A DNA stretch of 64,000 nt, from NCBI RefSeq assembly GCF_014844075.1, contig NZ_CP062165.1, positions 7,192,001 to 7,256,000 of the forward strand, read 5' to 3'. Source of the DNA: Paenibacillus sp. JNUCC-31 (GTDB lineage Bacteria; Bacillota; Bacilli; Paenibacillales; Paenibacillaceae). The position numbers were made by a program, and so were the translations under genes. Below are positions 42,933-51,179 of the stretch, piece by piece. Numbering within the stretch: the first letter of the stretch is position 1; every line of letters starts with the position of its first letter. The notes under the pieces were generated by a model that was not told where the DNA came from, ran no database searches, and worked only from the letters and a program-made list of their open reading frames with translations.

Positions 42933-43403
42933 TCATCGTGATAGATTATATATTAATAAATTATTATACTTATCTGCGTGTTTTTGTTCGTCGGTAATAA
43001 TACCCCACAGGGTATCTTTATATATGCCCTGCGGGAGTCCGAACCAAATACTTCTGTACTTCTCAATTGCGGCTAATTCACCTTGAAAAGCTTTTTGTAA
43101 TCCCAAAATATAAGATTCAACTGGCTCCGCTTTTTCATTGCTCGCTTCCATAATTTTTTGTCCTGTGAAATCCGTATACATTTGTCGAAACATTTGATTG
43201 TGCCCACGTTCATCATTTCTAATTCCTTCGATAATTTCGGCTTGATAAGAATTTGGGGCAAGTTTGATTAGAGAGTCGTAAAACAATTCATCGTTCCGTT
43301 CTCCTTGAACGGCCTCCTTAATCAATTCGATGGCTTCGATTGTGGATATGGCCCAAATGGGTGTAAAGGGGGATCTGTAGTAATAGGGATAAGATAAATA
43401 CAT
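42933..43403 (-). CDS. Ferritin-like diiron-type protein
   Basis: 156 aa from the ATG at 43403; GGAGG lies 9 bp upstream. It has four-helix-bundle character with paired carboxylate/histidine motifs (ERNDELFY, RNDERGHNQMF, GELAAIEKY, DEQKHADKY) in rubrerythrin/ferritin-like order. The N-terminus is Tyr/Pro-rich (YLSYPYYYRSPF), as in small spore- or coat-associated ferritin-like proteins of Bacillales. Possible role in metal or peroxide handling; not proven. Confidence 0.75.
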   Translation of the reverse strand: MYLSYPYYYRSPFTPIWAISTIEAIELIKEAVQGERNDELFYDSLIKLAPNSYQAEIIEGIRNDERGHNQMFRQMYTDFTGQKIMEASNEKAEPVESYILGLQKAFQGELAAIEKYRSIWFGLPQGIYKDTLWGIITDEQKHADKYNNLLIYNLSR

Positions 43404-43538
43404 ATAAAAAAACCTCCAACTTAAATAATAAGCCAATATATGCGCATGCGCCTATAAGCGTTACCCCTACATAAAAGGTGAAAATATATCGACAGTGGAA
43501 ACAAAGAGGAATCATTGAGCAAAAGTTTATTCTCTTAC

Positions 43539-43566
43539 TGAACCTTTTTCTCTACGGGAGCGAATT
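43539..43566 (+). promoter_or_regulatory. Candidate ECF-type promoter of sigma operon
   Basis: TGAACC, 16 bp, then CGAATT, 32 bp before the sigma start. The -35 AAC core is typical of ECF sigma factors, which often read their own gene. Weak -10. Confidence 0.3.
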
Positions 43567-43597
43567 AAGGATTGTAACACGTTCAGGAGGGGCCCCT

Positions 43598-44164
43598 ATG
43601 AATGATAAAGAGTTAATTCCGTGGCTTGAAAAAGCGGTGCAAGGCGACGAGTCGGCTTTTCAGCTTGTCTATCAGGCGACTCACCAAGACGTCTATCGTA
43701 CAGTAGCTTTTCTCGTCTACAACAAACAGGAAATTGAGGATATTGTGAGTGAAGTTTACATGCGCATGTGGCGGTCATTTCACAACTACGACCCGAATCG
43801 GCCGTTTCGGTTATGGTTGCACGGAATTACTGTCCGTCTTGTCCAGGATTGGAAACGAAAGACCTGGCGGCGAATGCGTCTCTTTGAACGAAACCGCCAG
43901 ATGACTTGTGAACCACAGTTCGACTGGACGGACAAAGCTGTCCTGCAGTCTGAAATGCAGCATGAACTGTTCAACCTTGTCCGCCAGTTGTCTTATAAAC
44001 TACGTGTCGTCGTCATCCTGCGCTATTTTCACGACTATACTCTGGAAGAAATTGCAGACATGCTGCAGATTCCCGTGGGCACAGTGAAATCCAGACATCA
44101 TCTTGCGCGGAAAGAACTCCGTAAACGATTCGAATTGACGGGAGGAGACGCGTATGTCCATTGA
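43598..44164 (+). CDS. ECF-type RNA polymerase sigma factor
   Basis: 188 aa from the ATG at 43598, preceded by CAGGAGGGG. Region 2 (FQLVYQATHQDVYRTVAFLV, then EDIVSEVYMRMWRSF) and region 4 (RVVVILRYFHDYTLEEIADM, then GTVKSRHHLARKEL) are intact. It overlaps the next gene by 11 bp. That gene encodes a one-helix membrane protein, the usual layout of an ECF sigma factor with its anti-sigma partner. Confidence 0.92.
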   Translation: MNDKELIPWLEKAVQGDESAFQLVYQATHQDVYRTVAFLVYNKQEIEDIVSEVYMRMWRSFHNYDPNRPFRLWLHGITVRLVQDWKRKTWRRMRLFERNRQMTCEPQFDWTDKAVLQSEMQHELFNLVRQLSYKLRVVVILRYFHDYTLEEIADMLQIPVGTVKSRHHLARKELRKRFELTGGDAYVH

Positions 44165-44648
44165 TAAGGAGTTGCGTGAAGAGCTTCGCCAGGTGGCGGA
44201 TTCGATGCATTGCCCACCCGAGTTGTATCGACGCGTCGAACAGTCCTATCAACATTATGTGAATGATAAGAGAGGTAGATTACCGATGAAAAAACGCATG
44301 CTCGCAGGTATTGCCGCAGTAGCAATCCTGATTCCGTCTGCCGCCTTCGCTGCTTCCTATCTGGCCGATGATATTTTTGGTTCTTCTACGACCATTGAAC
44401 AGCACGGTGGTACACAGGAAGAATATCAAGAGATTGAAGGTATGCTTCAAGCAGCCAAAGGTAAGCTTACGGAAGACGAATTCAAGGAATTTATGGAACT
44501 AACCAAGCAGGTGGTGCAATTAAAGCTGAAGATTACTGATGAAAAAGGAGTCAAACATGAAGAGAAGTTGACCAAAGAAGAACAGCAGCAGTTTGAACAA
44601 CTTTCCTCCAAGCTGGCCCCGTACTTTGAGAAAATTAACAGTCATTAA
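44154..44648 (+). CDS. Membrane-anchored anti-sigma-like protein (DUF3600-like)
   Basis: 164 aa. A short cytoplasmic N-terminus (1-43) is followed by one membrane helix (MLAGIAAVAILIPSAAFAAS, about 48-67) and an outside domain rich in Glu, Lys and Gln (about 75-164) of coiled-coil look. Overlap with the sigma gene and topology support an anti-sigma role. The Bacillus DUF3600 family shows the same layout. The signal is unknown. Confidence 0.75.
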   Translation: MSIDKELREELRQVADSMHCPPELYRRVEQSYQHYVNDKRGRLPMKKRMLAGIAAVAILIPSAAFAASYLADDIFGSSTTIEQHGGTQEEYQEIEGMLQAAKGKLTEDEFKEFMELTKQVVQLKLKITDEKGVKHEEKLTKEEQQQFEQLSSKLAPYFEKINSH

Positions 44649-44820
44649 AAGGAACCGTTTCTGTATAATACCACTGGCTCTTGTTTGGGGTGCTTGCACC
44701 TCATGTGATTACGTTCTCAGCAGATGATTTTAATCCACCAGTATTCCTCATTTAACGTATACTTCGGATGAATAAAAAGGGATCTGAAATTACAGAAATA
44801 AGAATATATATCCCCCTTAC

Positions 44821-44851
44821 ATTACCAGTTTTTGTAACTGGTAATTTTTTT
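44821..44851 (+). terminator. Rho-independent terminator
   Basis: ATTACCAGTT and AACTGGTAAT form a perfect 10-bp stem over TTTGT, followed by T7. It separates the sigma operon from the next two-component operon. Confidence 0.92.
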
Positions 44852-44935
44852 GTCTTGAGGAGCTTCTTCCTATCCATAATAAAGCGTTCTTTATGCTATG
44901 CTTAATTCAAATACTTGAGATACAGGAGACAAAGA

Positions 44936-45610
44936 ATGCCTAAAATATTGATCGTGGACGATGAAGCAGATCTTCGCAAGCTGCTGACCGATTATTTTGA
45001 AATCAACGGATATTCCGTCATGACGGCCAAGGACAGCCGGGAAGCCCTAAGGAAAGTTGAACAGCAGCCTGATCTCATTTTGCTGGATATCAACATGCCT
45101 GAACAGAACGGTCTTCAATTGTGCGAGAAAATCCGGGAGTTTGTCACTTGCCCGATCTTATTTTTAACAGCTCGAATCGAAGATGCCGATAAAATTGCCG
45201 GATTTCGAGCTGGAGGCGATGACTATATCCTGAAACCTTTCAGCATTCGCGAACTGGGGGCCAGGGTCGAAGCGCATATACGCAGGGAGCAGCGAATCCA
45301 AAGCAAATCCTCGGTGAAGTTTAACGAGGATTTGGTAATTGACTATACGGCCCGGGAGCTTTATTACAGGGAAAGACGCATTCCTCTGGCCAAAAAGGAG
45401 TTCGACATTATCGAACTGCTGTCCATGCATCCCGGCATGGTGTTTGAAAAAGAACGCATGTACGACACGATATGGGGCATGGACAATCAAGGCGACAGCA
45501 GTGTGATCGCGGAGCATATCCGGCGTATTCGCTCCAAATTAAAGGAATACAGCTGCGATAACCGAATCGAGACCGTTTGGGGAGTCGGATACAAATGGCC
45601 AAGCTCATGA
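44936..45610 (+). CDS. OmpR-family response regulator (VanR-like)
   Basis: 224 aa from the ATG at 44936 with CAGGAGAC upstream. The receiver domain has acidic residues DDE (8-10), Asp51 (LLDINMP) and the conserved Lys in YILKPF. The C-terminal winged helix (about 130-224) ends in TVWGVGYKW, as in VanR/PhoB types. The kinase gene starts inside its 3' end. A cell-envelope stress or antibiotic signal is likely given the serine hydrolase downstream. Confidence 0.93.
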   Translation: MPKILIVDDEADLRKLLTDYFEINGYSVMTAKDSREALRKVEQQPDLILLDINMPEQNGLQLCEKIREFVTCPILFLTARIEDADKIAGFRAGGDDYILKPFSIRELGARVEAHIRREQRIQSKSSVKFNEDLVIDYTARELYYRERRIPLAKKEFDIIELLSMHPGMVFEKERMYDTIWGMDNQGDSSVIAEHIRRIRSKLKEYSCDNRIETVWGVGYKWPSS

Positions 45611-46689
45611 ATAGGCTGCTGCTAAAGCGGTTTACCTTACTGCAATCTTTTATCCTATTGTGCGTGGTCACGCTCATTGTTGTGCTGGCCGTCATAACCA
45701 TGGAGTTTGCTTGGGCGGAGAATCTGCGGCTGCGTTTCGGAGAGACGGATTGGGTGCTGCCTTCCCTGGTCACGGCGGTGCTGCTAACCGTGGCCGCTGG
45801 CATTGTCACCATGGCGGTTCTATTTTACAGATGGAAACTAAAACGTCCGCTGGAACTATTAAAACAAGCATCCGAGAACATTTCGGCCAACGATCTAGGC
45901 TTCCGCATTTCCTATGACAGCCGGGATGAAATGGGCGAGCTGATTGCGGTATTTGAAAACATGCGCTCACAATTGGAGAAAAACGTAAAGACGCTCTGGC
46001 GTTCGGTTGAGGAGCGCAAGCAGATCAATGCAATTTTTGCCCATGATTTGAGAACACCCCTGTCGGTGTTGAAAGGAAACGCCGAGCTTCTCGCCACCTA
46101 TCTGCCCGAGAAGAAGTTGTCGGAAGAAAAGGTGCTCGACCTAATTCATACCATGAACCTTCACATTCAGCGTTTGGAGAGCTATGCAGAGGCCATGAAC
46201 TCCATTCAGAGGCTGGAGGATGTCCCGTTGAATTGCCAGTCGATGGATACAATCTCATTAGCAGCTTTGCTGAACGGCAGCGCCGAACAAATCGCAAGGC
46301 AGTTCGGTATACGCTTCGTCTCTTCCTTGGAATATGATAATGCCTCAATACATGTAGATCCCTATCTCGTCATGCAAATTTTCGAGAATATGGTGGCTAA
46401 TGGGGTGAGATACGCAGCCAGTCAAGTTAACGTTCACTATGTCATTCAAGAAGGTACCATGAAGATTACCGTTTCAGACGACGGTCCAGGTTTCTCGCAC
46501 GAAGCCCTAGATAAAGCTATACTTCCTTTTTACCGAGGCGAGGTATGGGATGCGACTGAACATCGCGGGTTGGGACTTTACGTTTGCAAGGTGTTTTGCG
46601 AAAAACATGAAGGCAGTCTCCGGGTTGCAAACGGAACTCACGGCGGCGGAAGCGTGACAGCAAGTATTGGGACCCAAGTTGATAAATAG
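45595..46689 (+). CDS. Sensor histidine kinase (VanS-like)
   Basis: 364 aa from the ATG at 45595 (GGGGAG 10 bp upstream); the ATG at 45607, overlapping the regulator stop, is an alternative. Two membrane helices flank a short outside loop (about 18-35 and 60-82), then HAMP (about 85-140), HisKA with the phospho-acceptor in FAHDLRTPLS, and HATPase_c (N box ENMVANGVRY, G boxes DDGPGF and GLGLYV). It is the partner of the overlapping OmpR regulator. Confidence 0.92.
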   Translation: MAKLMNRLLLKRFTLLQSFILLCVVTLIVVLAVITMEFAWAENLRLRFGETDWVLPSLVTAVLLTVAAGIVTMAVLFYRWKLKRPLELLKQASENISANDLGFRISYDSRDEMGELIAVFENMRSQLEKNVKTLWRSVEERKQINAIFAHDLRTPLSVLKGNAELLATYLPEKKLSEEKVLDLIHTMNLHIQRLESYAEAMNSIQRLEDVPLNCQSMDTISLAALLNGSAEQIARQFGIRFVSSLEYDNASIHVDPYLVMQIFENMVANGVRYAASQVNVHYVIQEGTMKITVSDDGPGFSHEALDKAILPFYRGEVWDATEHRGLGLYVCKVFCEKHEGSLRVANGTHGGGSVTASIGTQVDK

Positions 46690-46740
46690 TTGAAAATGAT
46701 CTGATAACATCTCCTTATCTTGAATTCAAGGAGTGTTATC

Positions 46741-48207
46741 ATGCTAAAACTGAAAAAAAGAATGTATATCACAATCACATGCTTATTGTTGTTATGTAGC
46801 GTGTGGGCAAACCCCGTGTCCGCCAATGAAATCCGAGACAGGGCAGAAGTCCTGCAGGATATCGACGATTATATGAATCGGAGCATGCAGGCCAATCACA
46901 TCAAGGCTGCTTCATTGGCAATTTCCAAAAACGAAGAGGTCTTTTACGCAAAAGGCTACGGGACATTCGCGGATGGGCAGAAGGTTACGGGTGACACCCT
47001 TTTTCCCATTGCTTCGTTAAGCAAGTCCTTTACTGCATTGGCCGTTCTACAGCTGGTGGACAAGGGAGAGATCGACCTGGATACTGCTTACGCTTCCTAT
47101 TTTCCCGAGCTTTCTCCACAGGATCCTCGTGTTCTAGACATCACGGTCCGTCATTTATTGAACCAGACCAGCGGTCTCAATGACAAAGCAAATCCGGATA
47201 TGACGAGGACTCCGCAATTCCATACCTTGCATGAGGCCAACCGATTATTAAACAAGGTTCAGCTTGCCCATACCCCCGGAACCGCCTACAGCTATCATAA
47301 TCCCAATTACGTGCTGCTGGCGAACCTCGTGGAAAGCGTCAGCGGGGAGCTCTTTTCGGATTACCTGAAAAAATATATTTTTGTACCGCTGGGAATGAAC
47401 CATACCTTCAGTGTCAGTACGACACAGCAAATCATTGAGAACAAAATGATACCCCTGGGACATTACTTGAGTTTGGGACGTTCCATAGGTCAATCGGAAC
47501 CACTTTGGTTCATAGACGGCCCTGCCGGCATCGTTTCAACTGCAGAGGATATGTCGCTATGGATGCTTGCCCAATTTCAGGGCCAACTCATTTCCCCCGC
47601 GCTGATGAAACAATATCATGCAGCAGGAGCTATCGGTCCGTACGGCATGGGCTGGCTTGCAAACCAAGATGAGTCCAGCGGTCGAACGATCTCCCATAGC
47701 GGCATTTTCTGGACCTACAAATCTGAAGAAGTGGTTTATTTGAACGAGCAGCTGGGCATTGCATTGATGTTTAATTCGGGTATAAACGCTTTTGTTAATT
47801 ACGCATCATTTATTGATGGGATTACAGATATCATGAGAGGGGAGAAACCCGAAACCTCTTTTCTAAACGGCCGTAATCTGGAAACGTTCATGGTTGTGCT
47901 GACCCTCGCTACACTTGCATGGGGCATGTTCGCTTATTTTCGCATCCGTCGGAAGAACAAACGCCTAACGATCAGCACATTAATTCTGATAACTGCCGGA
48001 AGACTGATCCCGATTCTAATTCTCTTATCCCTGTCCCCGCTTGTAACATTTGTAGGGGGAGGACGCGTGCTGCCTGCGTTTGGTATCTGGACTACCCTGT
48101 CGTCTCCAGTCATATGGCTTATTGTATGGTCACTTGTGAATTTCGTGCATTTGGCTTGCTATTATTATGTCTACATTCAGAATACAAAAAAAGCTTTTGT
48201 AAAGTAA
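46741..48207 (+). CDS. Membrane-bound beta-lactamase-family serine hydrolase (PBP4*/AmpH-like)
   Basis: 488 aa from the ATG at 46741 with CAAGGAG upstream. A signal peptide (about 1-30, ending VSA) is followed by a class C beta-lactamase-like domain: SLSK (Ser-x-x-Lys), YSYHN in place of the Tyr-x-Asn motif, and a HSG segment as the third motif. Three or four membrane helices follow (about 385-485). The active site thus faces the outside. 51 bp after the kinase, it is probably the target and last gene of that operon. Peptidoglycan or ester hydrolysis is likely. Confidence 0.88.
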   Translation: MLKLKKRMYITITCLLLLCSVWANPVSANEIRDRAEVLQDIDDYMNRSMQANHIKAASLAISKNEEVFYAKGYGTFADGQKVTGDTLFPIASLSKSFTALAVLQLVDKGEIDLDTAYASYFPELSPQDPRVLDITVRHLLNQTSGLNDKANPDMTRTPQFHTLHEANRLLNKVQLAHTPGTAYSYHNPNYVLLANLVESVSGELFSDYLKKYIFVPLGMNHTFSVSTTQQIIENKMIPLGHYLSLGRSIGQSEPLWFIDGPAGIVSTAEDMSLWMLAQFQGQLISPALMKQYHAAGAIGPYGMGWLANQDESSGRTISHSGIFWTYKSEEVVYLNEQLGIALMFNSGINAFVNYASFIDGITDIMRGEKPETSFLNGRNLETFMVVLTLATLAWGMFAYFRIRRKNKRLTISTLILITAGRLIPILILLSLSPLVTFVGGGRVLPAFGIWTTLSSPVIWLIVWSLVNFVHLACYYYVYIQNTKKAFVK

Positions 48208-48307
48208 TTAAATACAGATTTTCCTGCACGAAAATCTTTAAAAATGAATATTCATTCTTTAAAGTTTGCTATAGTTAGTCGGTACACATCCATATAAAAT
48301 GGAAACA

Positions 48308-48397
48308 CCAACCATGTAAGCGATATACAAGTAGGTTATGGCAAGAGAATTTACCGGTTCTACGGCGAATCACTTGCCTCAACTCTTACATGGTTGG
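48308..48397 (+). promoter_or_regulatory. Long inverted repeat in lichenase leader
   Basis: CCAACCATGTAAG (48308-48320) and CTTACATGGTTGG (48385-48397) are perfect 13-bp complements 64 bp apart, ending 21 bp before the lichenase start and just upstream of its Shine-Dalgarno sequence. A leader RNA structure or a repeated binding site is likely. No T-run follows, so it is not a standard terminator. Confidence 0.55.
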
Positions 48398-48418
48398 AAT
48401 CATTCATGGAGGTGTATG

Positions 48419-49132
48419 ATGAAAAGGAAGTCTTGGTACACATTGGTGGTAACGGGTATTGTTGCTTTGTTCTTTTCGGTAAGCGCTTTCGCAGGGTATG
48501 TGTTCTGGGAACCGTTAAGCTACTTCAACTCAAGTACGTGGCAAAAGGCAGATGGTTACTCTAACGGAGGAATGTTTAACTGCACCTGGAGGGCCAACAA
48601 TGTTAATTTCACAAGTGATGGCAAACTCAAGCTGGGCTTGACCAGTTCTTCTTTCAACAAATTTGATTGCGGGGAATATCGCTCCACCAATAATTATGGG
48701 TACGGCTTGTACGAAGTCAGCATGAAACCTGCCAAGAACACCGGCGTAGTCTCCTCCTTTTTTACGTACACCGGGCCTGCTCATGGCACACAATGGGATG
48801 AGATTGATATTGAATTTTTGGGAAAAGACACAACGAAAGTCCAGTTTAATTATTATACAAACGGGGTTGGTAATCATGAGAAGATTATTAATCTCGGCTT
48901 TGATGCATCACAAGGGTTCCACACCTATGCTTTCGACTGGCAGGCAGGGCATATCAAGTGGTACGTTGATGGCGTATTGAAGCACACCGCAACCAGTAAT
49001 ATCCCGAAGACACCTGGTAAAATCATGATGAACGTATGGAATGGAACAGGGGTAGATAGCTGGTTAGGTCCATACAACGGAGCGAATCCATTGTATGCAG
49101 AATACGACTGGGTTAAATATACGAGCAATTAA
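48419..49132 (+). CDS. bglS: Secreted endo-beta-1,3-1,4-glucanase (lichenase, GH16)
   Basis: 237 aa from the ATG at 48419, 6 bp after GGAGG. A signal peptide ends about AFA-G (26/27). The GH16 active site DEIDIEFLG gives nucleophile Glu128, Asp130 and acid/base Glu132. Cys55 and Cys84 form the typical lichenase disulfide. It cuts mixed-linkage beta-glucans such as lichenan and barley glucan outside the cell. It begins the beta-glucan locus with a transporter and a surface GH16 enzyme. Confidence 0.96.
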   Translation: MKRKSWYTLVVTGIVALFFSVSAFAGYVFWEPLSYFNSSTWQKADGYSNGGMFNCTWRANNVNFTSDGKLKLGLTSSSFNKFDCGEYRSTNNYGYGLYEVSMKPAKNTGVVSSFFTYTGPAHGTQWDEIDIEFLGKDTTKVQFNYYTNGVGNHEKIINLGFDASQGFHTYAFDWQAGHIKWYVDGVLKHTATSNIPKTPGKIMMNVWNGTGVDSWLGPYNGANPLYAEYDWVKYTSN

Positions 49133-49152
49133 TTAATATACAGCCATCGCAA

Positions 49153-49180
49153 GCAGCCGTTTAACGGCTGCTTTTGTTTT
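49153..49180 (+). terminator. Terminator after lichenase
   Basis: GCAGCCGTTTAACGGCTGC hairpin followed by TTTTGTTTT. Confidence 0.88.
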
Positions 49181-49336
49181 GTGACAGCCCATAGTTGCAT
49201 TTATTTAATATAGGTATTCAATTTCCAATATCCTAAATTAGTGCAATAAATGTTGCAAAATTAGTATGGGCATAAATATCATTCCTTCATTATTATTAAT
49301 CTGTAAAGCAACATTACATAGACTGGGGGAATTGAG

Positions 49337-51025
49337 TTGGACACAAGTAAAAAGAGACGAATAGGCAGCCTGGTATTGGTAGGTGTATTGTCCCTGTCAG
49401 CACTCTTGAGTGGTTGCAGCAGCAATGGGGGGAGTAAAGAGGCAGAACAGACCATTCCAGCCAAAGCGTTGGAGCTGAAAGACGGGAAATATGAACCTCC
49501 GGTAACGATTAGCTATTTGCGGCCTTGGGGGCCAGACGTCAAATTCAAACCAGGCGAAGACCAGGATAACAACGTTCATACCAAATGGGCCAAGGAAAAG
49601 CTGGGAATCGAGCTGAAAAATCAGTGGATATCTCCATCCACCAACAATGCCTTCGAGACCAAGCTGCGTCTGTCCCTTGCATCCAATGCGGAGATGCCCG
49701 ATATTATCTCGTATCGTGGTGAATTCAATCTGGTGCGTGAATTGATTGAATCCGGAAAGTTTGTGGATGCAGGCGAGTTATTTGATACGTATGCTAGCGA
49801 TACATGGAAAAATGCTGTAAATGAAGACCCTTCGGTATGGTATCCATATATGCAGGATGGCAAACGAATTGGTATTCCTATTCTGGATTATGCCTATAAC
49901 GGTGACCCTGTAATGTGGATTCGTGAAGATTGGCTGAAGAAATTCAATCTGAAAGCCCCCCAAACTTTGGATGAGCTTGAAGTAGTCATGGAAACGTTTA
50001 CGAATCAGGACCCGGATGGAAACGGAAAGAAGGATACGTATGGACTGACCATCGGCTTCAAAAACTGGCTGAACACATGGATGTCTGAAGCCGGATGGGT
50101 CTTTGGCGCATATGGAACGATGCCAAACCAATGGAATCTGACGAAAGAAGGAACTCTGGAATACGGTTCCGTGACACCAGGAGCAAAACAGGCCCTGGAA
50201 AGATTGCAAAGCTGGATGGGCAAAGGCTACATACCGGAGGAAGCAGGCGTATATGATGAGACGAAGGCTGCAGAAGAATTCACTGCTGGCAAGGCAGGGA
50301 TTGTGGTTGGCCCTCACTGGATGCCGTCTTGGCCGCTGGAAGACGTGAAGAAAAACAATCCAAACGCGGAATACAAGGCTTATCCTATTCCTTCCGGTCC
50401 TGACGGTCAGGCAGGCAGACACGGTACATCAAATGGAAATGGCGTAGTGCTCATCAACAAAGACATGAAGAATCCGGAAGTCTTTTTCACTTATCAGAAC
50501 GAACTCTTTGATCATTATGCTAATCCCAAAGAGGGTGATGAGTTCGAATTCGGATTTGCCGAAGGATACGATTGGGTTATGGTGGACGGAAAACCATCAA
50601 CCGATGCAAGCCTTACAGGCGGTATTGCTCCCGAGAAATACACATTGACCTTTGACGGTGCGCGGATTCCAAGTCTGAGCATGACCACATTGGCGAAGCT
50701 CGCAAGCGGTGAAGCTCCAACGACGCCTTTTGAAAGAAAAATCAAATCTGGCGTACCGACACCTATGCTTGATGCAGCCAAGGTGGTTCTGGATCAAAAG
50801 GATATCGTTTTCAATCAGATGTTTACAGGCGCACCTACGATGACCATGCAAATGAACAATGACATTTTAACGAAGATGGAAAAAGACACCTTCTCCCAAA
50901 TCATCTATGGCAAAACCTCTGTTGATGCGTTTGATTCATTTGTAGAAAAGTGGAAATCATCTGGCGGGGACCAAATCACCAAAGAAGTAAACGAATGGTA
51001 CCAATCCGTGAAAAGCGGAAAATAA
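49337..51025 (+). CDS. Extracellular solute-binding lipoprotein of beta-glucan locus
   Basis: 562 aa, TTG start preceded by GGGGGA. The lipobox LSGC places Cys27. It is of the large LplA/YtcQ-like type for oligosaccharides (YLRPWGPDVKFKP..., PDIISYRGEF). It is convergent with the YesN-like gene and lies between secreted GH16 enzymes, so it most likely binds beta-gluco-oligosaccharides made by them. Its permeases are at 54.7-56.5 kb beyond the two-component genes. Confidence 0.9.
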   Translation: MDTSKKRRIGSLVLVGVLSLSALLSGCSSNGGSKEAEQTIPAKALELKDGKYEPPVTISYLRPWGPDVKFKPGEDQDNNVHTKWAKEKLGIELKNQWISPSTNNAFETKLRLSLASNAEMPDIISYRGEFNLVRELIESGKFVDAGELFDTYASDTWKNAVNEDPSVWYPYMQDGKRIGIPILDYAYNGDPVMWIREDWLKKFNLKAPQTLDELEVVMETFTNQDPDGNGKKDTYGLTIGFKNWLNTWMSEAGWVFGAYGTMPNQWNLTKEGTLEYGSVTPGAKQALERLQSWMGKGYIPEEAGVYDETKAAEEFTAGKAGIVVGPHWMPSWPLEDVKKNNPNAEYKAYPIPSGPDGQAGRHGTSNGNGVVLINKDMKNPEVFFTYQNELFDHYANPKEGDEFEFGFAEGYDWVMVDGKPSTDASLTGGIAPEKYTLTFDGARIPSLSMTTLAKLASGEAPTTPFERKIKSGVPTPMLDAAKVVLDQKDIVFNQMFTGAPTMTMQMNNDILTKMEKDTFSQIIYGKTSVDAFDSFVEKWKSSGGDQITKEVNEWYQSVKSGK

Positions 51026-51073
51026 CAATGGGTAGGCCGATGAATATATTATTGCGGCTCCAATATCAAAAAA

Positions 51074-51110
51074 AGCATTGCGGGAGAAATTCTCCTGCAA
51101 TGCTTTTTTG
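51074..51110. terminator. Bidirectional terminator
   Basis: GCATTGC-GGGAGAA pairs with TTCTCCTGCAATGC, with an A-run before and a T6 run after. It lies between the convergent binding-protein and response-regulator genes. Confidence 0.9.
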
Positions 51111-51179
51111 AACAAATGGAATACGGGGAAAAGAGGGAAGAAGGCCAGAAACTAAGCTTTGAAACAAAGGCCGGTTCAT

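Noticed and set aside
49778..50422. Long open frame on the minus strand (214 codons) inside the binding-lipoprotein gene
   Set aside because: It is antisense to a clear lipoprotein gene, has no ribosome binding site and its composition (many Arg, His, Phe, Cys) is typical of a shadow frame.
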